This document shows positions 16,540 through 24,101 of a stretch of DNA of 64,000 nucleotides, in pieces. The notes under the pieces are model-generated. The model had not been told where the DNA came from, ran no database searches, and was given only the letters and a program-made list of their open reading frames with translations. Every line of letters begins with the position of its first letter. Positions within the stretch are counted from its first letter, which is position 1. Made by a program: the position numbers and the translations under genes. The stretch covers positions 1 through 64,000 of the forward strand of contig NZ_LBMW01000009.1 in the NCBI RefSeq assembly GCF_026168105.1, written 5' to 3'. The stretch is from Streptomyces hygroscopicus (GTDB lineage: Bacteria > Actinomycetota > Actinomycetes > Streptomycetales > Streptomycetaceae).

Positions 16540-17046
16540 GTGCTCGTCGTCGGCTCCTCGCTCGGCGGCTGGATCGTCGCCGAGATGGCCGTACGCGACC
16601 ACGCGGGCGTCATCACCGGGCTCGTCCTGATCGACGCCGCCGGCGTCGTGGTCGAGGGCGAACCGATCACGGACTTCTTCGCCCTCGACGCCCGCGGGGT
16701 CGCCGAGCACGCCTACCACGACCCCGACCGCTTCTCCATCGACCCGGCCGGTGTCCCCGCCGAGCAACTCGCCCTGCGCCAGGCGGACATGGCAGCCCTG
16801 CGCGCCGTCGCCGGTGATCGGGACATGCACGACCCGAAGCTGCTGCGCCGTCCGGGCCGCGTCCAGGTCCCCACCCTGCTGCTGTGGGGCGAGAGCGACC
16901 GCATCGTCACGCCCGCCTACGGCGCGGCCTACGCCGCCGCGTTCGGCGACGGCCGCCTCGAGATCGTCCCCGAGGCGGGCCATCTGCCGCAGATCGAGCA
17001 GTCGCAGGCCACATTCGCCCTGATCGACGCATACGCGAAGGAGTGA
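16540..17046 (+). pseudogene. 5'-truncated alpha/beta hydrolase
   Basis: The reading frame begins right at the nucleophile elbow (VVGSSLGGWIVAEMA) and runs through an acid region (LLLWGESDRIVTP) and the catalytic histidine (EAGHLPQIE). The whole triad is visible, but the N-terminal ~80-100 residues of the fold, including the usual HG oxyanion loop, are missing. The break lies within 26 bp after the stop of the preceding gene. GTG 16540 could start a 168-residue product, which is unlikely to fold as a hydrolase. Confidence 0.75.
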
Positions 17047-17115
17047 GCAACCCCACGCACGGCGCCGGGCGCGCGCCGGGGCCCGGGCGCAGGGCCGCCC
17101 CTAGGATCGCGGGCC

Positions 17116-17412
17116 ATGGACACACTCGGTCTCTTCGTCGTTTGCGCTCTCCTTCTTGCCGGTTGTGCGGGTTACGCCGGTGTCGACAGCAGGATCAGGC
17201 GGACCGACCGCCGCATCGCCCGCGTCGAGCAGAAACTGGACCTGCTCCTCGACCACTTCGCTCTCACCCGGACCGACCCGGCCCTTGAGCAGGTCACGGC
17301 TCTGGCGCGGGACGGCAGGAGGATCCAGGCGATCAAGGTGTACAGGGAGATCACCGGGGCCGACCTCAAGGAGGCGAAGGAGGCGGTGGAGCAGATGGCC
17401 GAGTCGACGTGA
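17116..17412 (+). CDS. small membrane-anchored protein with bL12-like C-terminal domain
   Basis: 98 residues. The N-terminus LFVVCALLLAGCAGYAG looks like a lipobox or single TM anchor. Residues ~27-45 are a charged helix (RIRRTDRRIARVEQKLDLLL). The end (LARDGRRIQAIKVYREITGADLKEAKEAVEQM) matches the ribosomal L7/L12 C-terminal fold seen in many small actinobacterial proteins unrelated to the ribosome stalk. The function is unknown. The Nur-type box lies 34 bp after its stop. Confidence 0.75.
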   Translation: MDTLGLFVVCALLLAGCAGYAGVDSRIRRTDRRIARVEQKLDLLLDHFALTRTDPALEQVTALARDGRRIQAIKVYREITGADLKEAKEAVEQMAEST

Positions 17413-17445
17413 GGCGCTGCCTCGCTCATCGGGACCCCGGTTTTA

Positions 17446-17462
17446 CTGCAACTTGCTTGCAA
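17446..17462. promoter_or_regulatory. Nur box (nickel-responsive Fur-family operator)
   Basis: CTGCAACTTGCTTGCAA fits the published Streptomyces Nur consensus tTGCaa-N5-ttGCAA at every conserved base, as TGCAA-N5-TTGCAA. It lies 90 bp upstream of the NiCoT start. Nur with nickel represses nickel-uptake genes, so this predicts shut-off of the transporter when nickel is sufficient. Confidence 0.8.
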
Positions 17463-17551
17463 GTAGTATTCCCATGCACAAAGGTGGGTGTCGCAGTACC
17501 CGGAGCAGAGGGGATTGCACCAACCCCTCCCGCGAAGAAAGGCCCCACTCC

Positions 17552-18673
17552 ATGCCCCCGTCCTCCTCACGGATGCGCATGTCCATCACGCGGCAGGAGT
17601 GGGGCCGACTCGGCGGGATGGCCGCGTTCGTCCTGGCGCTGCACGTCATCGGCTGGTTCACGCTGGTCGGGATCGTCGCGCCCGAGCACTACAGCATCGG
17701 CACGAAGTCCTTCGGCGTCGGCATCGGCGTGACCGCGTACACGCTGGGCATGCGCCACGCCTTCGACGCGGACCACATCGCCGCGATCGACAACACCACC
17801 CGGAAGCTGATGGGCGAGGGGAAGCGTCCGCTGTCGGTCGGCTTCTGGTTCTCGCTCGGCCACTCCAGCGTCGTCTTCGGCCTGGCGCTGCTGCTCTCGT
17901 TGGGTGTCAAGACCCTGGCCGGGCCGGTCCGGAACGACAACTCCGAGCTGCACAACGTCACGGGCCTGATCGGTACGACGGTCTCCGGCACCTTCCTCTA
18001 CGTCATCGCCGTGATCAACCTCGTCATCCTGGCCGGCATCTGGAAGGTCTTCCGGCAGATGCGGTCCGGGCGGTTCGACGAGGCGGCTCTGGAGGAGCAG
18101 CTCAACAACCGCGGCTTCATGAACCGACTGCTCGGCCGCGTGATGAAGTCGATCACCAAGCCCTGGCAGATGTACCCGCTGGGCCTGCTCTTCGGCCTCG
18201 GCTTCGACACCGCGACGGAGATCGCCCTCCTCGTCCTGGCCGGTTCGGGCGCGGCCTCGGGCCTGCCCTGGTACGCGATCCTGTGCCTGCCCGTCCTCTT
18301 CGCGGCCGGCATGTCGCTGCTCGACACGATCGACGGGTCGTTCATGAACTTCGCGTACGGGTGGGCGTTCTCCAAACCCGTCCGCAAGGTCTACTACAAC
18401 CTCACGATCACGGGTCTGTCCGTCGCCGTCGCGCTGATCATCGGCACGGTCGAACTGCTGGGCCTGCTCGCCGAGAAACTCCGGCTGCAAGGCACCTTCT
18501 GGGAGTGGATCGCGGGAGTCGACCTGAACACCCTCGGCTTCGTGATCGTCGGAATGTTCTTCGCCACCTGGGTGCTCGCGATGATCGTGTGGAAGGTCGG
18601 GCGCATCGAGGAGAAGTGGTCGGCGGGACTGGCGCAGCCGCAGCCGCAGCCGGTGGAGCAGGCAGCCGAATAG
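17552..18673 (+). CDS. nickel/cobalt permease, NiCoT (HoxN/NixA) family
   Basis: 373 residues from ATG 17552, after GAAGAAAGG. The family signature RHAFDADHIAAIDNTTRK (HX4DH) is in the second membrane segment; further NiCoT blocks are FSLGHSSVVFG, LGFDTATEIALL and GMSLLDTIDG. About eight TM segments are visible. It imports Ni2+ (or Co2+) through the cytoplasmic membrane with high affinity. A single-gene unit behind a Nur box indicates nickel as the substrate, for example for urease, Ni-SOD or hydrogenase. The C-terminus ends in a Gln/Pro repeat (QPQPQP). Confidence 0.93.
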   Translation: MPPSSSRMRMSITRQEWGRLGGMAAFVLALHVIGWFTLVGIVAPEHYSIGTKSFGVGIGVTAYTLGMRHAFDADHIAAIDNTTRKLMGEGKRPLSVGFWFSLGHSSVVFGLALLLSLGVKTLAGPVRNDNSELHNVTGLIGTTVSGTFLYVIAVINLVILAGIWKVFRQMRSGRFDEAALEEQLNNRGFMNRLLGRVMKSITKPWQMYPLGLLFGLGFDTATEIALLVLAGSGAASGLPWYAILCLPVLFAAGMSLLDTIDGSFMNFAYGWAFSKPVRKVYYNLTITGLSVAVALIIGTVELLGLLAEKLRLQGTFWEWIAGVDLNTLGFVIVGMFFATWVLAMIVWKVGRIEEKWSAGLAQPQPQPVEQAAE

Positions 18674-19225
18674 GGGGAGAAGGCGCGCGGGAGCACGGCT
18701 GCCGGGACGTAGGCATCGGGGCTCGCTCGGTGGATCACCCGGTCGCCCATCTCGCCGTCCGACGGTCCTGGCCGGCGATGCCTGACTCGCGCTGCTCGCG
18801 ATCGGTGGCGGGGCGGCCTTCCGGAACGTGGAGATCCGGGAGTCCGGCAGGTGACCGGACCTGCTCATTCCTGATGTGGCCGAACCGTGATGGTCAGTGA
18901 AGTCGTCGCGCTTTCAACGAGGTTGACACGCCGCGCCCACTGATCGACTATGTGGTCGAACCGTGACTCAAGTGACCAGTGAGCTCGGTGCTTCTCTTCG
19001 ACCACTCTTCCCGGCCACGGTCCCCGGCGGCTTCGCGCTGCCCGAGTCCGTCATCCGGGTCCGGGCTCATGAAGTTGGGGATCGTATGCGCGATGTCTCA
19101 CCGGGAGGCGGCGGCAACGCCCTGCCGATCGGGGCCGGTGCGGCGGGCATCGCGGTCGTCGCGCGGCGACGCCCCTCACGAACCCGGGCATGACGCCCCC
19201 GGCGTCCTTCCGACCATCCTCCAAC

Positions 19226-19263
19226 GGGCCCGGCGCTCTATTCCCCCGGTGAGCGCCGGGCCC
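19226..19263 (+). terminator. strong hairpin, probable bidirectional terminator
   Basis: Perfect 13-bp stem: GGGCCCGGCGCTC (19226-19238) pairs with GAGCGCCGGGCCC (19251-19263) around a 12-nt loop. ACCTTTC follows on the plus strand. Only a weak T tract is present, as is usual in Streptomyces. Confidence 0.65.
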
Positions 19264-19273
19264 ACCTTTCGTA

Positions 19274-19319
19274 GGCCCGACCCGCGCTCCGTGGAGGAGG
19301 GGGAGATGCGGGTCGGGCC
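19274..19319 (-). terminator. hairpin downstream of the DUF4142 gene
   Basis: Perfect 12-bp stem: GGCCCGACCCGC (19274-19285) with GCGGGTCGGGCC (19308-19319), 22-nt loop. It lies 29 bp beyond the stop of the minus-strand gene ending at 19348. Confidence 0.6.
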
Positions 19320-19347
19320 AGCTCGGCCTCGTGGGCGGCGCGTCGCC

Positions 19348-20091
19348 TCAGCCCGTGGTCGGCACCGGTGAAGGCGTCGTTGACGGCGGCGGGGTGAAGC
19401 CCGGGGGCGGGGAGAGGACCACCGTGGGCTCGCCGGGCTGCGGGGCCGGCGGGGTGAGGTTGACCTTCGGATCCTTCGGCGGGGTCGTCTCCTTGAACAG
19501 GACCTGGTCGAAGTTCACCAGGCCCGTCTGTTCCAGCACCGTGATGTGGTCGAGGACGGTGTCATTGGCCTGGTCGGCCAACTGGCGGACCAGGGTGTTC
19601 TGCGTGGTTGCGCGGATGTTGGCGATGACCGGGAAGATGGAGCCGTGTGTCACGCGCAGGATGTTCGCGAGGTCCTGGTCGAACTGCTTGCCCTGGTCCG
19701 CGGTGAGCGTGGCCACGAACCCCTGCTGCTGCGGGCTCGCCTGGTTGGGCAGCGTGATACCCAGCTGCGTGGCCACCCTGCGGCAGGCGGCATCGAGGTT
19801 GGCGTGGCCGTTGATCAGGTGCATTCCCGCGGTGCGCACGGCCGGCGTCGTGCCCTTTTTCAGGGCCAGCTCACCGGAGGGGAACTCCCACAGGCCCGCG
19901 GCCCGTACCTTGACGACGAAGTCGCGGTCCGCCTCGGTCAGCGGCCCCGCCGAGGTGTTCGCGATCACGCGGTTCTGTGCGCTCGACGTGGTCTGCAGTC
20001 CCAGCATGGTGGGGTAGGCGAGCGCCGTCAGCGTCAGCATCAGGGCGCCCGCCACGAAGACGGTTCCCGCCGCGTTCCGTGAAATGCGCAT
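19348..20091 (-). CDS. secreted DUF4142-domain protein
   Basis: 247 residues; ATG 20091 follows GGAGGGGCC. An N-terminal signal/anchor (about 8-28) precedes a four-helix DUF4142 domain (about 50-185) with the typical LTEADRDFVVKVRAAGLWEFPSGELA and HANLDAACRRVATQLG blocks. The tail is Pro/Thr-rich (PPPSTTPSPVPTTG). DUF4142 is a ferritin-like helical bundle; its biochemical role is unknown. It is monocistronic and ends at the 19274-19319 hairpin. Confidence 0.88.
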   Translation of the reverse strand: MRISRNAAGTVFVAGALMLTLTALAYPTMLGLQTTSSAQNRVIANTSAGPLTEADRDFVVKVRAAGLWEFPSGELALKKGTTPAVRTAGMHLINGHANLDAACRRVATQLGITLPNQASPQQQGFVATLTADQGKQFDQDLANILRVTHGSIFPVIANIRATTQNTLVRQLADQANDTVLDHITVLEQTGLVNFDQVLFKETTPPKDPKVNLTPPAPQPGEPTVVLSPPPGFTPPPSTTPSPVPTTG

Positions 20092-20189
20092 GGCCCCTCC
20101 TGGTTGTTCGGACGTCCAGGGGTACGGGTAGGGCGGGAGCCAAGAACCTTTTCCTTAGGCAAAATCCGCGGCCCGCGCTGTGGGGGGCG

Positions 20190-20530
20190 TCACACCTGAG
20201 GTTGCCGGTTAACTCCGCCGTCCCCGCGCCCAGTTCGGCGGACAGCGGGACGATCAGGTCGGAGGCGTACGGCAGGGGCATACGGACGGTTTGCCACGAA
20301 GTCCTCGAAGTCCCCTTCGCGCACGGCCCGTCCCGTCTTCGGCGGGCAGGCGGGCAAAGACACCGCGCGATACGGAGGGGGCCCGAGAGCGGCCTCGATA
20401 TCGGCCTCGCTCATGTCGTTTACGATGACCGCTACCCGCATGCCCTCGCGGTTGCCGAGGACGCCGAGGACGCCGAGGACGCCGAGGACATGGTCGAGGA
20501 GGGTGGTCTTGCCTGCCTGCGCGTGGCGGT
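20190..20530 (-). pseudogene. remnant of a CobW-family GTP-binding metallochaperone
   Basis: On the minus strand the frame reads AQAGKTTLLDHVLG (Walker A, around 20526-20481), then an expanded VLG repeat, then NREGMRVAVIVNDMSEADIEAAL (20453-20385). This matches the N-terminus of Streptomyces CobW proteins. It then turns into unrelated Pro/Arg-rich sequence and stops at 20190. The G-domain core (CxCC motif, NKxD) and C-terminal domain are absent. The first glycine of the P loop is also lost. CobW genes usually accompany the permease pair found next door. Confidence 0.75.
20454..20489. repeat. 9-bp repeat GCCGAGGAC x4
   Basis: Four perfect units inside the CobW remnant. They encode GVL-type repeats (VLGVLGVLG) on the minus strand, directly behind the Walker A helix, where intact homologues have a single copy. 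Confidence 0.85.
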
Positions 20531-20573
20531 ACCGGGGAGGGAAGGCGCGCGCCCGTTATGTTCAGTCGGAACA

Positions 20574-20587
20574 TCCGAAATTTCGGA
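20574..20587. promoter_or_regulatory. 14-bp palindrome upstream of the permease gene
   Basis: TCCGAAATTTCGGA is a perfect dyad ending 6 bp before ATG 20594. It does not match the Zur consensus (TGAAAATGATTTTCA) expected for this operon type. Confidence 0.35.
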
Positions 20588-20593
20588 GCGAGC

Positions 20594-21619
20594 ATGCAGA
20601 AAACGGATGAACTGGCTGAGGCGGTCTCCGTGACTCCCACGGTGACCGTCGAGACTCCCGTACGCCCTCGTCCGGTGCCCTGGCCCCTTCTCGTCGTGCT
20701 CCCCGCGGTCGCCTCCGCGGCGACCGTCCTAGCCGTCCGGGGCCCGAACGACCCGGCGGTCGCGGCCTGGCGGACCGTCTGCCTCGCCATCACCGTGCAG
20801 GCGATGCCGTTCCTGCTGCTCGGCACGGCCCTGTCCGGCGCGATCAACGCGTTCGTGCCGGCGCGGGTGTTCACCCGGGCGCTGCCGAAGCGCCCCGCGC
20901 TCGCCGTTCCGGTCGCAGGGGTCGCCGGCGCCGTGCTGCCGGGCTGTGAGTGCGCCTCGGTGCCGGTCGCGAACAGCCTGATCAGCCGGGGAGTCACGCC
21001 GGCTGCCGCGTTCGCGTTCCTGCTGTCGGCCCCCGCCATCAACCCGGTGGTGCTGACCGCCACGGCCGTCGCCTTCCCCGGCAGCCCCGCCATGGTCCTG
21101 GCCCGGCTGCTCGCCTCGCTCGCCACCGCCGCCGTGATGGGCTGGCTGTGGCTCTGGCTCGGCCGCGAGGAATGGCTCAGGCCGGCCGTACGCCACACCG
21201 GACACCGCCCGGGGCGCAGCCGCTGGAACGAGTTCCGGCTCGGCTTCCAGCACGACTTCCTGCACGCGGGCGGCTTCCTGGTCCTCGGGGCCATGGCGGC
21301 GGCCACCTTCAATGTGACGGTCCCGCGCTCGGTGCTGGACACGTTCTCCGGATCGCCCTGGCTGTCGGTGCTCTTCCTGGCCGCTCTCGCCATCCTTCTC
21401 GCGGTCTGCTCGGAGGCCGACGCGTTCGTGGCCGCCTCGCTGAGCGGCTTTTCGCCGCTGGCCCGGCTGGCGTTCATGGTCGTCGGCCCGATGGTCGATC
21501 TGAAACTGATCGCGCTTCAGGCGGGGACCTTCGGCCGGGCCTTCGCGCTGCGCTTCTCCACCGCGACGACGGTCGTCGCGGTCCTGTGCAGCGTGCTGAT
21601 CGGAGGGGCCCTGCTGTGA
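20594..21619 (+). CDS. YraQ/UPF0718-family permease
   Basis: 341 residues from ATG 20594, preferred over ATG 20558 because CGGAGCGAGC lies just before it. Hallmarks are LPGCECASVPVANSLISRG in the middle and LLAVCSEADAFVAASL near the C-terminus. These paired Cys-containing membrane motifs define the family; about eight to nine TM segments are seen. Together with TIGR03943 partners these permeases are thought to handle metal ions or related solutes. The stop overlaps the partner gene start (GTGA). The usual CobW partner on the other side is a remnant. Confidence 0.9.
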   Translation: MQKTDELAEAVSVTPTVTVETPVRPRPVPWPLLVVLPAVASAATVLAVRGPNDPAVAAWRTVCLAITVQAMPFLLLGTALSGAINAFVPARVFTRALPKRPALAVPVAGVAGAVLPGCECASVPVANSLISRGVTPAAAFAFLLSAPAINPVVLTATAVAFPGSPAMVLARLLASLATAAVMGWLWLWLGREEWLRPAVRHTGHRPGRSRWNEFRLGFQHDFLHAGGFLVLGAMAAATFNVTVPRSVLDTFSGSPWLSVLFLAALAILLAVCSEADAFVAASLSGFSPLARLAFMVVGPMVDLKLIALQAGTFGRAFALRFSTATTVVAVLCSVLIGGALL

Positions 21620-22599
21620 AACGCCCCGCTCAGGTGCTCCTGCTCGTCGTCAGCGGCCTCGGCCTGCTCCATGCCTCCCTCTTCACCGACCTGTGCCTCA
21701 GATACGTACGGCCGGGGCTGCGGCCGTATCTGATCGCCTCGGGCGTGCTGCTCCTCCTGCTGGGGCTGGCCGGCGCGGCGCTGGATCGGAGGGAACCGCA
21801 CGAAGGCGGTCACGGCAGCGGTGGTCCGGAGGGATCCGCGCGGGGTCACGACGGTGCGCAGGCGCACGCGGACGGCCTCGGCGGTCAGGGGACACACGCG
21901 GACGCTCTCGTGGGTGCGGAACCCCGCACGGAGGGACTGCGCGGCACGGACGTGCGCGTGCCCGGTCAGGAGGGTCCGGCAGGGCATGCGCCCGGCCGTG
22001 ACGGTTTCGAGGGGCATGCGCCCGGCCGTGACGGTTTCGAAGGGCTGGCGCCCGGTTCCGCGGGGCACGCGCCCGGCCACGACCACTCCGGCGCCCCCCG
22101 TATCGCCTGGCTGCTGTTCCTGCCCGCGCTGAGCCTGCTCTTCTACGCGCCACCGGCTCTGGGCGCGTACACCGCGTCGCGCGAGGCTCCGAAGGCCGTG
22201 AAGGAGCAGAAGCGGTTCGACCCGCTGCCCGCCACCTCGCCCGTCCCCATGACCCTCACGGACTTCACCACCCGGGTGCAGCAGGACCGCGGGCAGGCCA
22301 TCAAGGCGCGCAGCATTCAGATGACCGGTTTCGTCACGCCTGCGCAGGGCGGCGACTGGTACCTGACCCGGATCATCTTCACGTGCTGTGCGGCGGACGC
22401 GCAGTCCGTCAAGGTGCGGGTGTACGGGGCGCCGAGCCTGCCCTCCAACACCTGGGTGTCCGTCACGGGCACCTGGCACCCCGGCGGCCTCCTCGGCACC
22501 AGGTCTGCGCCCGTCGCGCTCGACGCCCATGACGTCCACCGCATCACCCAGCCGGTGAACGCCTACACGGACGCGCTTCCGCTCACGCCTTCCCGCTGA
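21616..22599 (+). CDS. TIGR03943 family putative permease subunit
   Basis: 327 residues from GTG 21616, overlapping the permease stop. Two N-terminal TM segments (about 5-25, 35-58) are followed by a long His/Asp/Gly-rich linker (about 60-160) with two HAPGRDGFEG repeats. A third TM (around 168-185) leads to a C-terminal domain with the conserved RIIFTCCAADAQSVKVRV block (CC motif) and a partial OB-like fold. The His-rich linker looks able to bind metal in the cytoplasm or periplasm. Coupling to the permease suggests one transport complex. Confidence 0.88.
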   Translation: MKRPAQVLLLVVSGLGLLHASLFTDLCLRYVRPGLRPYLIASGVLLLLLGLAGAALDRREPHEGGHGSGGPEGSARGHDGAQAHADGLGGQGTHADALVGAEPRTEGLRGTDVRVPGQEGPAGHAPGRDGFEGHAPGRDGFEGLAPGSAGHAPGHDHSGAPRIAWLLFLPALSLLFYAPPALGAYTASREAPKAVKEQKRFDPLPATSPVPMTLTDFTTRVQQDRGQAIKARSIQMTGFVTPAQGGDWYLTRIIFTCCAADAQSVKVRVYGAPSLPSNTWVSVTGTWHPGGLLGTRSAPVALDAHDVHRITQPVNAYTDALPLTPSR

Positions 22600-22834
22600 C
22601 GGACCGCCGGGACGGGGCGAGAACCGGACACGCCCGGCTCTCGGCCCGTGCGGAACGGCCGGTGAACCAACGCCCAAGCCGTACCCATGAGTTCACAACC
22701 ATCGGCCATGGCGTGGATAAACCTTCAACAAAACTTCTCCCGGTCCCGCAAAGGGGTCTACCCGCATAGAAATCCCGGTGCTGTCATGCTCACGACCGCC
22801 CGGACCATGCCGGGCACCACACCGGGAGACCCCC

Positions 22835-23359
22835 ATGTCCCGAATATCCCGATCCCTGGTCACTTCACTCTCCAGCCTCGCCCTGGCCGCCGCGGGCCTC
22901 GCCGTCACCGCCGGCTCCGCACACGCGCAGTCGTGCAGCCAGGGCGACCTCCCCCTCCCCGACCCCAGCTGTCAGCCCGGCGCCCTCAACCCGGACGTCA
23001 CGCAGAACACCATCCGCTCCACGATCTGCGTCTCCGGCTGGACCGCGACCGTGCGCCCGCCGTCCTCGTACACGACCGCACTCAAGAAGCAGCAGATCGT
23101 CGAGTACGGCTACAGCGACACCAACACCGCGGACTACGAGGAAGACCACTTCGTGCCGCTCGAGCTCGGCGGCGCCCCCAGGAGCGAGCAGAACCTGTGG
23201 CCCGAACCGCACTACGGCAACGAGACCTCGGCCGACAAGGACGCCGTCGAGAACAAGCTCAAGAAGGCCGTCTGCGCCGGTAAGGCGAACCTCGCCGACG
23301 CCCAGAACGCCATCATCACGGACTGGACGACCGCGCTCCACAAGCTCGGCCTGGGCTGA
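22835..23359 (+). CDS. secreted protein with HNH-nuclease-like motif
   Basis: 174 residues; ATG 22835 follows CCGGGAGACCCCC. A Sec signal peptide ends at SAHA (about residue 32). The mature part holds EEDHFVPLELGGAPRSEQNLWPEP, the DHxxPLxxGG...NL pattern of HNH/beta-beta-alpha-metal endonucleases, and four cysteines that could form disulfides. The second catalytic half (HxxxH type) is not clear, so nuclease activity is an inference. It is transcribed towards the DUF6445 gene and stops 6 bp from that gene's end. Confidence 0.75.
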   Translation: MSRISRSLVTSLSSLALAAAGLAVTAGSAHAQSCSQGDLPLPDPSCQPGALNPDVTQNTIRSTICVSGWTATVRPPSSYTTALKKQQIVEYGYSDTNTADYEEDHFVPLELGGAPRSEQNLWPEPHYGNETSADKDAVENKLKKAVCAGKANLADAQNAIITDWTTALHKLGLG

Positions 23360-23365
23360 GAACCG

Positions 23366-24067
23366 TCAGGCCATCCAGAAGAAGACGGCCGTCATGCGCT
23401 TGTCCGCCAGGTCGCTTCCCCAGTAGCCCGTGGCGCTGTGCATGATGTTGGCCTTGTAGAGAAGAAGCCGGTTGTAGCGCTGCGGCACGCGTACGTCCTC
23501 GGTGAACGCGTCCGGTGAGACGTAACGCGTGCCCAGCGCCTCGACCAGGTTGGTGTGCGGCGCCTGCACCATGTTGCCGCCGAGGACGCCGCCCGGCAGG
23601 TTCTGCCGGTAGAAGCTGGTGCCGCAGTCCTTGGGAACGTTGGGGCTGAGGTAGAGCACCGCGGCATAGCGGCACAGGGCACGCGAGTCGGTGTGCGGGC
23701 GCGGCTCGCCCTCGTCCTTGCCGACGACCTGGATGCAGTTGTGGTTGAGGGTGCCGCCGCCTGGCGCGGTCTCCTGCCACAGCTTCTGCGCGCCGGTCTC
23801 CTTGCGCACCAGCCGTTCCACCCGGGCGAGTTCACCCGGTTCCAGGCCCGGCATCGTACGCAGCCCGGGCCAGCTCTCCCGGGTGTAGGGGTACCCCTTG
23901 GTCCAGTCGTCCTTGGCGAGACAACGGGCCCTGACCTCGTCCACGTTCGGCAGCACGTCGTCGAGGATCCAGTAGTCGCGGCCACGTGTGGGCTTGCGGT
24001 ACGGGAGGACCGGCAGAAGTGGGGGCTGGGGGGACATGCGGGTGAACATACAGTCCGCGACCACCAC
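23366..24067 (-). CDS. DUF6445 family, 2-oxoglutarate/Fe(II) oxygenase-like protein
   Basis: 233 residues from GTG 24067, which follows AAGGGGAACG. The domain shows NHNCIQVVGKDEG, then PHTDSRALCRYAAVLYLS (HxD iron ligands) and later NRLLLYKANIMHSATGYWG (distal His), the facial triad of the 2OG oxygenase fold. DUF6445 proteins are uncharacterised and often sit in accessory clusters. No partner gene is adjacent on the same strand, so the substrate is unknown. Confidence 0.8.
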   Translation of the reverse strand: MVVADCMFTRMSPQPPLLPVLPYRKPTRGRDYWILDDVLPNVDEVRARCLAKDDWTKGYPYTRESWPGLRTMPGLEPGELARVERLVRKETGAQKLWQETAPGGGTLNHNCIQVVGKDEGEPRPHTDSRALCRYAAVLYLSPNVPKDCGTSFYRQNLPGGVLGGNMVQAPHTNLVEALGTRYVSPDAFTEDVRVPQRYNRLLLYKANIMHSATGYWGSDLADKRMTAVFFWMA

Positions 24068-24101
24068 CGTTCCCCTTTGGGCCGGTCAACCTTCCGTCAA
24101 C

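Larger units (their letters stand above)
18674..19347. other. long intergenic region with two strong hairpins, no supported gene
   Basis: About 670 bp without a convincing gene. A 76-residue frame from GTG 18963 to 19193 ends just before the first hairpin and has an Ala/Gly/Ile stretch followed by RRR near its C-terminus, but matches nothing I know. Two hairpins at 19226-19263 and 19274-19319 separate this stretch from the gene at 19348. Confidence 0.5.

Noticed and set aside
17116..17412. Ribosomal protein L7/L12 gene
   Set aside because: Only the C-terminal fold is shared; the N-terminal anchor and lack of a hinge or N-domain exclude a ribosomal stalk protein.
18963..19193. 76-codon frame ending before a terminator-like hairpin
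   Set aside because: No ribosome site, no recognised motif, and the composition changes midway; kept only as a note in the intergenic entry.
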